Positions 5,824-13,885 of a DNA stretch of 13,885 nucleotides are shown here, piece after piece. Origin of the DNA: Chlamydiia bacterium (GTDB lineage: Bacteria > Chlamydiota > Chlamydiia > Chlamydiales > FEN-1388). The notes beneath the pieces were generated by a model. That model worked only from the letters and a program-made list of their open reading frames with translations, was not told the DNA's origin and searched no databases. Every line of letters starts with the position of its first letter. Positions within the stretch are counted from its first letter, which is position 1. The stretch covers positions 1-13,885 of the forward strand of contig JAHFTM010000015.1 in assembly GCA_023269335.1 (NCBI GenBank), written 5' to 3'. A program made the translations under genes and the position numbers.

Positions 5824-8800
5824 ATGGTTCAAGTAGATGAGTCTCTTAAGAGGTATTACGGGGAAGGTACCTCACATAACTTTCTTTTGTATAAAAGACG
5901 AGGCAAGATTTATGCTCTTGAAAATACCAAAAAGAACCAAAAATTATACTGTCCGAAGGGCAATGAATTTAAAAAAATTGCCGCGGAGCTTCTCAGAGAA
6001 AAAAGGAAATTGCAATTAGACACGGCCTTTGTGAGAAAGTTGATTGCCCGCAGTCAGAAAGAAAGGGTACAAGGAACCTCTAAAAAAGCAGGCAAAGTTG
6101 AAAGGGTAGCAGCTCAGCTGATCCCTATCCCTCAAATCCATACAGCACAGATTGTCTCACTGCCTGCAGTGGTAAGACATAAAGATCCTCAGCTATGGAA
6201 GCTGCTAGAACATCGCTTTTTGTTAAATGATCTAGACCCTAAAGATAAAACTGAGCTTTGCCAGGCTTTTGCCGAACTTCAAGAAAAAGTCAAAGATCTC
6301 CCAGATATAACGCCCTTTATCAAAGAGATCCAAGCACTTCAGGCAAAGATTTTAGCAAGCCAGCTACGCCGCTATCTACCCAGCAAAGAAATGGTGTCTG
6401 CTGCTGCCGCAATGCCACGTCTCAGTTACGCGAAAGAAGAGCAAAAAAGGGCAGAACTTTTTGTACAAAAGCTGTTTGCGATTGCGCCTGATGATTTGGA
6501 ACTTGTGGCAGAAGTAAAAGAGTGCGCCCTCTTCTTTTTAGCTAATTGTAAAGATCTCTTCTATCTGCTTGAGAAAGCTCAGGACTCGCAGCTACAAACA
6601 GTATTCGATGAGCTTAAAGTGCGTCTTGTACGCTACAAAGAAGCGCTAGTAAAATTTCCCAAAATAATTGCCGGTCTTCAAAACTACCTCGTGGGTCGTC
6701 TTGAAATGGCACAAAGATTGCCGATTGAAAAACGACAGTTACTCATGATCTTTGAAGATAGCCACATCAAAGATCCATCCTTCAAAGCTGATAAAGGGCT
6801 AAACCTCTCTACTGCTATGGCAAAAAAGTTACTGCAACAGACAGCTGTTGCCATGCCGGCTAAAGAAAATGATGCACTCATTGCTATTTTGGATCAACCA
6901 GTTGACTTACAAAGTACAGATCCAAAAAGTCTGAAACAAGCCATCCAAGAAAGGCTTAAAAGAAATGGAGAATGCCTTATTTTAAGTGGCTGGAACGACT
7001 CCTCCGTCTGCATAAGTATCGAAGAGGATAAAACGAAAAAGGGCAGCTACTCCTTTTTCATCTTCAGTGCCACAGGTAACTTGTCGATAGAGGGTGTGAC
7101 AAAAGAAACTCTTTTTAACACGGATTGGTTGCTTCAGCTTCAAACATTGCGTACAATAGATGATCAAGATGTGAAGTTAGAGAAACTCTTCTATGAGCAG
7201 CTTTTGCCTCTTCTAGGTGGCTGTATAGGAGCGCCTAACCCTGCGATCAACCACTTGATAACAGCGAATCACCCTGGAAATAACGATTGGAAAGCACTCA
7301 GCGCCTTTCTTGCCCATCGCCTGGGCAGCCAGCAAGTTGCTGTACTGATTTTTTACGCCCAGCATCAAACTCTTGAGCATTTCTACTTTTCAGTTCAAAA
7401 CCAATTTGCAAATAAAGAGCCGATTTCTCCATGTAATATCAACTATTTGAAAGCTTGTAAGGAACAATTAAGTCTTACTGTCATTAAAGTTCATCAGGAT
7501 AAAAATACGCTCCTTTCTGTAAATGAGCTTGTGACCACACAAAAGCTCATTGATGCAATCGATGATCTTCTCAGTCAGCTTTCAGCTCAAAAGCGCGTCA
7601 CCACACAAGAGCAAGATAAGGCAGTTCATGGTCTGTTGCAAGTAGCCAATCTCACACTACGCAGTGAGGTATTCAATCCAAAAGTGAAGGGTGTAATTCA
7701 GCTAGAGACAGCTTCACCTGTTGAACAGGCTACAATACAAGTTCTGCAGCCTTCTTTGAAACTTGAAGATCAAATTCATGAATGGAGTCCTAGTAAAGAA
7801 AACATTGTCGAAGATCTAGAAAAATTTAAAAAACAGATGTATCGCTGCCAAAACACAAGGCGCTACAAAGAAGCGTATGATTTTTTCCATCGCTTGGTTG
7901 AAAAACTTATTCAAGTAGATCCTAGCAACACAAAGCTATGGTCTCAAATCAGTGCAGATGAGGCAAGAAAAGCGTTGAGTCATCTTGATCAAATTGGTCG
8001 TACAATCTCACTGCAGCTTGAACTCATAGGCTTAGATGATCCCAAGTACCATTTTCGTGAATCATTTGCTATCGATAATCTGTACGTCTTGCAGGCCATG
8101 CACGCGATTGCAAGAAGGCTGCCACCTGATGAGACACTTCTTTTTCAACTGCTTGTGCCGTCAGCTAATGCTAAACAAGATACTCATGCGATGCTGCTTC
8201 CAAAATCAACGTATAAAAATAGCAGCCTATTCAAAGGTTCATCCCTTCGCATCACAAATAACCCTGAACACAATCAGTACCTTGCAAGTTTAGAAAGGCA
8301 GTATGGCGATGACCGTTTTGCTCTTTTCTCTGAATCCAGCATTTCTTTATTGTCATTTAATTCTTCATCACCTGGTTCAGTACTTTATCAAGTACTGCAG
8401 CTGTGGCTACAAAATCCAGAAAATTTGCAAAAAATAAGAGAGCTTGAAAAAACGAAAGCTGCAGCTGGAAAGTTTGATTTACTTAACCAAGATGCTAAAA
8501 TCAACAGCTTGTTCACGAATTATAAAGAGCTGCTCTTGAAACCTTTTTTAGCACTACTTAATGGAGCCAGAAGAGTGCATGAAAGCTTCAATGTCAGATC
8601 CCGTGACCAGATCCAAAGTCAGCTGAATGCATTACAGAAAAGTCCACTTCCTCACACTAATAGTATCGAAGCTAAAGCTAAGCAGATTCTCTTTTTGGCT
8701 ACTTTTCCTCCATTTCAAAATGAGGCACTTGAAAAGCTTTGCCATCTTCTTTGTATGGATCGACAAAACGAGAGTGACGTGCATGCAGAAAATAGCGTAC

Positions 8801-11800
8801 TAGTAAGCAATTTTGAAGCCCAAAGACTGCAGCTTGCTGTAGAAGAGTATCAAGATATTTTATCGATCCGTGCCGAGAGTGAATTTCAGATTCCCATGAC
8901 GCTTGACTATTTTACAAAGCATAAAAGTAAGCTCAAAGATCCAGACTATCAAACGATACTCAAAATATTGCTCTTTGAAGACACCATTTTACAAGATGAC
9001 TTAAAGGATACTCCACAAAGAGCTGAACAAATTGCAAATTTTCTGAGATCAGCTTATGAGCTATTTGAAAGCCAGAACGATTATGAAACGTGCGGCTTTT
9101 TATTAAATCTAGCAAGTACGCTGAATGACTATTCAAAGGGTTCTATCGCTCCCTTTGATGTCAGTGAAAAATTCAAAATTCTCATAGCTGTGCTAGGGAA
9201 AAAACCAGAAGCTCATAAGCGGGCACTTGCTGTTATGCACGCCTTTCGCTTGGCTTCATTATCTTATCGTATAAGTCAAATTGGCTTTACAGCTACTCCT
9301 GAAGAAGCAAGTGAGATTTTTTACAGCCGGTATTTTCTACAGCAGTTTGCACTGGATGACAAAAAGAAGGATAAAAGATGCGAGTGGGAAATAGAAACAA
9401 CGCTTTTTCATGCTCAACCTCTTTTTCAAAAGCTTGTAAGAGATGTAAAAACAAAAGATCGCTTTTTAAATGCTTTTTTTTCGAAATTAAAAAATGAGCC
9501 TTGTAGCTATATTTGGAAGGAAGATCCAGTCTATCCATTATTTCTTACACAGGATGGCGCTTTTCAATTGAATGTTGCCACTGGGGATATTTTATGTTTG
9601 AAAGAGCAGGGCTTTTTCCACCGCGTGCCATATGCTGTCTTACAAAATAGTGACTTTAAAAAGTTTTTTGGCTTGCACGAGCCTTTGTGCAGTGTGATCA
9701 GTAAAACACTTTTTGATGTTAAAGATCCGCAAGGAATTATCTATCGCGTAAGACTTTTACAAGCAGGTGGCATTGCAATTTTTAGAAAATTTGTGGATGA
9801 GGGCACAAGTTGGTATCGATATACGCCAAGTGGTACAGCAGGCGTAGACTTGATAAAAAGTAGTGAGATAACGAATGGGCATGAAAAATGGACGTCGCAA
9901 GACACCCCTCAAATTGTATACTACCTGGATGTTACTACAAAAAAAGCAGTCTACAAGCTGGAGTCTGGCATTCTTCATAAAGTGACAGCGCCAGCATGGA
10001 AGCTTTTTAACATAAGTGAGATAGATGATATCAGAGAGTTGCCGACCTTTGTGCAAGCGACTGCCTTTTTGAAAAAATTTGAGCATGCTAGCTACACACA
10101 TATCTGGTTCAATAGCAAAGACAGGAAAGTAGAGCTTGAAGTGCCACGCTTTGATCTACACTTTACCTATGATGCTACAAAAACTCCTCAGCAGTGGCTA
10201 GCAAAAGAGCATCCCGGTTATTTTTTAGCTGCTTCACAAGAGCTTGTGGCTCTCGATAATGTGAAGGGATTTTTGGTGTTAGAAAATAGACTCGGACAAA
10301 AAAAGGTATTGATTTGCAATCAAAAAATAAAACCAAGAGAGCCTCAAGATCTGTCTACAGATGTATCTTTTGACAATGGTGATCCAACAGTTGACTTCTC
10401 TGAAAAACAGAAATACTACGAATATCAAGTAGCTAAAAATGGCGCACTTGTACCTACAAATGTAGCTGCTCGCTTTCACTTGGCAACTTTATATGTAGCC
10501 AAAGCAAGTTATTCAAGCGCAGCTGAACTCCTTATTTTACCGCATGCAGAAATACAGGACAGAGCACTTGACACAGAAGAATTGGAGGCGCTGCGTAGAC
10601 TTTGCGACGTCAGCAGAAAAGGCAAGGTCAAAGATGAATCAGCTGAGGCATGTGCTATCAGGCTACATGCCCGCTTTCTTTTGTACCGTGATAGACACAG
10701 AAGCGGGGTCTCTGAAAGTGCGATAAAAGATGAATTGCAAGACGAGTATCACGCATTGAAAATGGATCTGAGTTGGTATTTAGGTAAGCTTAATCAGCTT
10801 GACGAGCTGGCTTTACCGCTCTTTGAAGAAGAGCTTCTCATAAAATGGTATTTGAAGCTTCAAAAGAAAACTCAGAGTGATTCAGATGAGATCGTTATAC
10901 AGCGTGCGAAGCAACTTGGAATTTATCTGGAGAATGTATCTGAAGCTGCTGACACAATGACCAACAGTGTGGTGCCACCTGAATGGAAAAGAATGCGCTT
11001 AGGAGATCCTATCTGGAAGTGGGATGTGTCAGCTTTTTTACAACCGCAACAAGCTAGTGTAAAAGAAAATGGCTTTCCATTTCTTCCTTTGTTCTCTTCA
11101 AACGAAGAAATGAAACAGGCCTTTGGAGCGTTATACGATAGAGCGATTCAAGCAAAAACAGATGAAGAAAAGCGACAAATTTTTATACTTGTATATCCCC
11201 TCTATGCAGCACTTACTATAAGTTCAATTCCTTCAGAAAAAGAGAGCTTGGCAGCTTTACTACTAGCAGCTCTTTTTACGCCTCACGATTTTCCCAACAC
11301 TTTTAGCGAATTTTGTCAGAGAATAAAAGCGGAAAATAGCCCAGAAAAATGGCTCAATGCGCAAGTACAAAAACTACAATTTCCAGAGAGTACAAATAAC
11401 TGGATTACAGAGCCTAAACTTTATAATATGCAGCCGTCAGTCCCCAAAAAGCGAGCCGAAATTGTGCCCGTTAAGCCTTCAGTTACAGACATAGACGTTT
11501 CCTTACAACTGCCGCCACTTTCGCAAGTAGCTGATACTTTAAATGTTGTAGATGTAGCTGACTATTTTGATAAGGAAAAGGAACTTGGAGCGTCTACTAA
11601 AGAAAAGCAGGCTCTCAAACAGGAATTCTCTCAAATATTTTCCTTGCAACATCCGGAAGCTGTCCACGAAACAGTTGTTCAAAACTACTATCAAGCGATG
11701 CAAAATGACATTGCTGTGGGCCTTGAAAAGGAAAATCCTCGCTACCGTTTAAAAGATCAAAATATTTCTGCGCTTCTCTCTTCGCTACAAGCAAAGCTAG

Positions 11801-13885
11801 AAGATGAAAATGACCAGCTCTCTTATCAAGAAGCAAAAATTCTCTATCTTGCAAGAAAAGAATCAGCCAAACCGGAAATAAGAAGCCAATTTTCACGAGG
11901 AAAAAAAAGCTATCCCTCGATGGAAGAACTGATTATCTATTTTGGACAGCAAAATTGGAAAGCGTTGCAAGAGAGAAATCCGGCGCTTACACAGAACGAC
12001 ATTGTCATTCTGCGAGAGCTCATCCAAATGCACCTGTTATCCAAAACTCGTGCGCAGAAGATCGAGCGTGCAATCCTTACCTGCCAAGCGTTGAAATCAG
12101 CTCAAGGAAGAGAAAAAGATGAACTCATTCAACAGCTTGCTGAGAACCTACTTACAAAAAGAGAGTATGATGTAACGTTACATCCAGCTTTTCTGGCTCT
12201 TGAAGCTTTCTCAGAGATTATCTTGCGAAAAGAACAGGTAGCTACAATTGCTCTCTTCTTCGATAAAAAAGATCTACAGCCTGCGTGTCAGCTAATTATG
12301 GGGGCTGGAAAAACAACGGCAATAGCACCACTTATAGCTTTACTACGAGCAGACGGTGAAAAAATTTCTTGTATGATTGCTCCAAAGCAGCTTATCGGTC
12401 AACTAGCAGCAATTTTACGCACACTTTTTGGTGGCGCCTTCAGGCGCTCTGTCACCTTTCTCACCTTTCATCGAAGCCATTTGACAGATGCTTTTCTTCA
12501 AAGCCGAAACACTACAGCTGAGGCTTATCTTGAAGATCTTTTACAACAGCTGGAATCAACAAGAAAAAACCGCAACCTTCTGTTAATGACCCCTGAGACA
12601 CGCCATTCTCTTATCTGCGCACTTGACGAAGGACTTTATCTAAAAAAATTGTCTGGGAGAGCGCTACAGCTTCTACGAAAAATTGCTGCCACAAGTCGTG
12701 CTCTCATTGTCGATACAATCGATGAAATTGATCAGGTGTTAAGTCCACGGCTTGAATTCAACTACTCTATTGGCAAAAAAAAGCCCTATGAGCAGGATAA
12801 AGGGAAACTAATTTGTCACCTTGTGTCACAAGCCCGACAGCTGCATCCAGAAGGGCTGCATTTTTCTAAAGAATCGTATCAAAATATAAGTAAGGTAAAG
12901 CTTGCCCAAAGGGTGGTTGAAGACTTAGTAGGCAATCCGATTGTTGTCGAGCACGATCAGGCAGAAGAGAACCTTCTTTTTTTAAAAAGCCTTTCTCCCC
13001 AGGAGAAAAAACTAATTCAGGCCTATTTAACAGGTAAAAGAAGTGCGAAAATCGATGACCTTTTAGAAAAGTTTCCTGAGAAGTTATTTGAGTATCTACA
13101 ACTTTCTAGAACTATCATCAACAGCATTTTGCCAACTGCTTTAGGAAAAGTTTGTTATGAGCAGTATGGTTTTCGAGAAGATCCAAAAAATCCTTTAAGC
13201 CTTGTTGCTTGTCCTTTTGAGGCGGCCTGCAGCCCTAAAGTAACTGACTTTGCCTCTCCTGAAGAGCAAATTGTTTTTTCTGCACTTACAGTCTTCTCAA
13301 GAGGTGTCTCTGATGCAGTTGTGTATGATTTTTGTATGAAATTAAAAGCGCAAGCATTGCAAGAGATAAATCATTATAAGATGGCTTTTACAAGCACTGA
13401 GAGCTACAGACAGTTTATAGCTCTTCGAGGAACTTCCCGCTTGCTGTTGCAGGATGTGACAGAAGAAAATGTCAGCCAAATCACAGCAAGCTTAAAAACA
13501 AATCAAGAATTTTTATTACGTTTTACAGAAGGTTATCTTCTTCCAAACATAGAAGTAGATGACAAAAAAATCACAAGCACGCCCTATACACTTGCCCAAA
13601 GCGGCAGTAGTGAAAGCGGCTTTACAGGGACACTTGAAAAAAGTTTGTTGCCAAAAGAGATGACAGCCTTTCCGGAAGTAGGCACAAATGCTAAAACACT
13701 CATTGCTATTGCTAAGAAGTTGAAAAAAGCGAGCTCTACAATTAGCGCCATACGTGAAAGCCAAGCCCCCTTGCACACACAGTTATTAGGAAAATTAGAT
13801 GTTGCAGGATCGAATGCTCCGCTTATGCTGATCGATAGCGGGGGGTGGTTAAAAAATGTGAGTGTTGCGAGCTTTGCTTATGATT
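5824..13885 (+). CDS. Giant DUF3638-type SF2-helicase-like ATPase, 3' end outside window
   Basis: The frame is open without interruption for 2,687 codons and continues past the right edge. Translation in this frame was followed line by line and no stop was found. TGA at 5815-5817 closes the frame upstream, leaving GTG 5818 or ATG 5824 as start; ATG is preferred, with a weak AGGTTGAG leader. Residues 1-380 are charged and helical. Residues 380-500 contain a strand-rich block (SGW, then SYSFFIFSATGN) followed by GNNDWKALSAFLAHRLG. Residues about 500-1215 are mainly helical. Residues about 1220-1500 are strand- and aromatic-rich and include VPRFDLHF (1440-1447). Residues 1500-2110 are helical. 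From about 2120 a DUF3638-like ATPase begins: HPAFLALE, then MGAGKTT (2159-2165), IAPKQL, DEID (2300-2303) and SGFTGT (2598-2603). No signal peptide or membrane span is seen, so it is probably cytoplasmic or secreted by a specialised system. The family is known from very large fungal proteins; its biochemical role is not known to me. Confidence 0.9.
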   Translation, partial: MVQVDESLKRYYGEGTSHNFLLYKRRGKIYALENTKKNQKLYCPKGNEFKKIAAELLREKRKLQLDTAFVRKLIARSQKERVQGTSKKAGKVERVAAQLIPIPQIHTAQIVSLPAVVRHKDPQLWKLLEHRFLLNDLDPKDKTELCQAFAELQEKVKDLPDITPFIKEIQALQAKILASQLRRYLPSKEMVSAAAAMPRLSYAKEEQKRAELFVQKLFAIAPDDLELVAEVKECALFFLANCKDLFYLLEKAQDSQLQTVFDELKVRLVRYKEALVKFPKIIAGLQNYLVGRLEMAQRLPIEKRQLLMIFEDSHIKDPSFKADKGLNLSTAMAKKLLQQTAVAMPAKENDALIAILDQPVDLQSTDPKSLKQAIQERLKRNGECLILSGWNDSSVCISIEEDKTKKGSYSFFIFSATGNLSIEGVTKETLFNTDWLLQLQTLRTIDDQDVKLEKLFYEQLLPLLGGCIGAPNPAINHLITANHPGNNDWKALSAFLAHRLGSQQVAVLIFYAQHQTLEHFYFSVQNQFANKEPISPCNINYLKACKEQLSLTVIKVHQDKNTLLSVNELVTTQKLIDAIDDLLSQLSAQKRVTTQEQDKAVHGLLQVANLTLRSEVFNPKVKGVIQLETASPVEQATIQVLQPSLKLEDQIHEWSPSKENIVEDLEKFKKQMYRCQNTRRYKEAYDFFHRLVEKLIQVDPSNTKLWSQISADEARKALSHLDQIGRTISLQLELIGLDDPKYHFRESFAIDNLYVLQAMHAIARRLPPDETLLFQLLVPSANAKQDTHAMLLPKSTYKNSSLFKGSSLRITNNPEHNQYLASLERQYGDDRFALFSESSISLLSFNSSSPGSVLYQVLQLWLQNPENLQKIRELEKTKAAAGKFDLLNQDAKINSLFTNYKELLLKPFLALLNGARRVHESFNVRSRDQIQSQLNALQKSPLPHTNSIEAKAKQILFLATFPPFQNEALEKLCHLLCMDRQNESDVHAENSVLVSNFEAQRLQLAVEEYQDILSIRAESEFQIPMTLDYFTKHKSKLKDPDYQTILKILLFEDTILQDDLKDTPQRAEQIANFLRSAYELFESQNDYETCGFLLNLASTLNDYSKGSIAPFDVSEKFKILIAVLGKKPEAHKRALAVMHAFRLASLSYRISQIGFTATPEEASEIFYSRYFLQQFALDDKKKDKRCEWEIETTLFHAQPLFQKLVRDVKTKDRFLNAFFSKLKNEPCSYIWKEDPVYPLFLTQDGAFQLNVATGDILCLKEQGFFHRVPYAVLQNSDFKKFFGLHEPLCSVISKTLFDVKDPQGIIYRVRLLQAGGIAIFRKFVDEGTSWYRYTPSGTAGVDLIKSSEITNGHEKWTSQDTPQIVYYLDVTTKKAVYKLESGILHKVTAPAWKLFNISEIDDIRELPTFVQATAFLKKFEHASYTHIWFNSKDRKVELEVPRFDLHFTYDATKTPQQWLAKEHPGYFLAASQELVALDNVKGFLVLENRLGQKKVLICNQKIKPREPQDLSTDVSFDNGDPTVDFSEKQKYYEYQVAKNGALVPTNVAARFHLATLYVAKASYSSAAELLILPHAEIQDRALDTEELEALRRLCDVSRKGKVKDESAEACAIRLHARFLLYRDRHRSGVSESAIKDELQDEYHALKMDLSWYLGKLNQLDELALPLFEEELLIKWYLKLQKKTQSDSDEIVIQRAKQLGIYLENVSEAADTMTNSVVPPEWKRMRLGDPIWKWDVSAFLQPQQASVKENGFPFLPLFSSNEEMKQAFGALYDRAIQAKTDEEKRQIFILVYPLYAALTISSIPSEKESLAALLLAALFTPHDFPNTFSEFCQRIKAENSPEKWLNAQVQKLQFPESTNNWITEPKLYNMQPSVPKKRAEIVPVKPSVTDIDVSLQLPPLSQVADTLNVVDVADYFDKEKELGASTKEKQALKQEFSQIFSLQHPEAVHETVVQNYYQAMQNDIAVGLEKENPRYRLKDQNISALLSSLQAKLEDENDQLSYQEAKILYLARKESAKPEIRSQFSRGKKSYPSMEELIIYFGQQNWKALQERNPALTQNDIVILRELIQMHLLSKTRAQKIERAILTCQALKSAQGREKDELIQQLAENLLTKREYDVTLHPAFLALEAFSEIILRKEQVATIALFFDKKDLQPACQLIMGAGKTTAIAPLIALLRADGEKISCMIAPKQLIGQLAAILRTLFGGAFRRSVTFLTFHRSHLTDAFLQSRNTTAEAYLEDLLQQLESTRKNRNLLLMTPETRHSLICALDEGLYLKKLSGRALQLLRKIAATSRALIVDTIDEIDQVLSPRLEFNYSIGKKKPYEQDKGKLICHLVSQARQLHPEGLHFSKESYQNISKVKLAQRVVEDLVGNPIVVEHDQAEENLLFLKSLSPQEKKLIQAYLTGKRSAKIDDLLEKFPEKLFEYLQLSRTIINSILPTALGKVCYEQYGFREDPKNPLSLVACPFEAACSPKVTDFASPEEQIVFSALTVFSRGVSDAVVYDFCMKLKAQALQEINHYKMAFTSTESYRQFIALRGTSRLLLQDVTEENVSQITASLKTNQEFLLRFTEGYLLPNIEVDDKKITSTPYTLAQSGSSESGFTGTLEKSLLPKEMTAFPEVGTNAKTLIAIAKKLKKASSTISAIRESQAPLHTQLLGKLDVAGSNAPLMLIDSGGWLKNVSVASFAYD
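6961..7500 (+). other. Strand-rich N-terminal block of the giant protein, possibly a decayed hydrolase-like domain
   Basis: Residues 380-559 start with GECLILSGW and continue with SYSFFIFSATGN. They then reach NHPGNNDWKALSAFLAHRLG (483-502) and a final VAVLIFYAQHQTLEHFYF. In my memory of related giant proteins the equivalent sites read like 'GGW...GH' and 'GNC.W.S', a His and a Cys arranged as in a cysteine peptidase. Here neither His nor Cys is present at those sites (SGWNDSS and GNND). The comparison is from memory and weak. Confidence 0.2.
9481..10320 (+). other. Central beta-rich region conserved with eukaryotic DUF3638 proteins
   Basis: Residues 1220-1499 contain successive strands with many aromatics, for example 'GIIYRVRLLQAGG', 'SWYRYTPSG' and 'IVYYLDVTTKKAVYKLESG'. 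These are followed by VELEVPRFDLHF, HPGYFLAASQEL and VKGFLVLENRL. The pattern LPR-x-x-L-x-F, then G-Y/M, Q, and L-x-G-L-x-x-x-L-V-L is what I recall upstream of DUF3638 in large fungal proteins. If right, the homology covers much more than the ATPase core. Confidence 0.45.
12181..13885 (+). other. DUF3638-like RecA/SF2 ATPase domain
   Basis: Starting near residue 2120, the order HPAFLALE, LRKEQVATI, CQLIMGAGKTTAIAPLIAL, ADGEKISCMIAPKQL, FHRSHLTD, LIVDTIDEIDQVLSPRLEFNY and SGFTGTLEKSLLP...TNAKTL matches what I know of DUF3638. Fungal members typically read 'MGEGKSSVI' at Walker A and 'SGT' in the later motif. MGAGKTT is the nucleotide-binding P-loop, DEID the metal/hydrolysis motif, and FTGT resembles motif III of SecA (GMTGT). 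The window ends just after TNAKTL, so the second RecA lobe and any DUF3645 lie outside. Confidence 0.75.

Noticed and set aside
5837..6491. Short + strand ORFs at 5837-6019 and 6258-6491 in another frame
   Set aside because: They lie inside the open frame of the giant gene, have no ribosome-binding site and show no family features; they are out-of-frame shadows.
9293..11896. Several 60-114-residue ORFs on both strands inside the giant gene
   Set aside because: The long frame runs through without a stop and carries recognisable conserved blocks. None of the short ORFs has leader signals or a credible protein.
1..13885. CRISPR array, tRNA/rRNA genes, insertion sequence or transposase
   Set aside because: I saw no regularly spaced direct repeats, no cloverleaf or rRNA-like stretch, no transposase motifs and no terminal inverted repeats outside the terminator hairpin.

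Overview
This window looks like a bacterial chromosome segment of moderate to low GC content (about 40% by eye). Codon use is AT-leaning, leaders carry Shine-Dalgarno sites and there is a strong intrinsic terminator. It holds four protein genes: three unfamiliar ones, and the first 2,687 codons of a giant gene cut by the right edge. Several protein features recall families I associate with Chlamydia-like (environmental Chlamydiota) intracellular bacteria: the N-terminal 'DAR...IN' domain of gene 1, the layout of gene 2, and a bacterial DUF3638 protein. This assignment is inference; there is no rRNA, tRNA or housekeeping marker here to prove it.

Left block (51-5080, + strand). Two genes lie in one transcription unit with only 11 bases between them. 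Gene 1 encodes a 1,087-residue, probably exported protein. It has a small N-terminal domain followed by about 900 residues of acidic Glu/Gln/Pro-rich, presumably disordered sequence. Embedded in that tail are four copies of a short basic, amphipathic Trp module and four copies of an acidic '-EE-x-APY-' motif. Gene 2 encodes a 584-residue, probably cytosolic protein of unknown function; one segment weakly recalls a kinase-like N-lobe. Tandem stop codons end gene 2, and a bidirectional hairpin terminator follows.

Middle block (5146-5823). A small, compositionally distinct Ala-rich gene (5222-5599, - strand) converges on the same terminator. It has a convincing extended -10 promoter and a Shine-Dalgarno site. 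A 224-base divergent intergenic region separates it from the giant gene and holds a weak rightward promoter candidate and a perfect 12-bp palindrome just before the start codon.

Right block (5824-13885, + strand, incomplete). A single uninterrupted reading frame covers the remaining 8 kb. Its C-terminal visible part has Walker A (MGAGKTT), a DEID Walker B-like motif and a SecA-like FTGT motif. This pattern matches DUF3638, a family best known from very large eukaryotic, notably fungal, proteins. The central region also resembles the segment that precedes DUF3638 in those proteins. The protein is probably a giant SF2-helicase-like ATPase of unknown role and is the most interesting object in the window. 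Nothing in the sequence links the three transcription units functionally beyond their adjacency.
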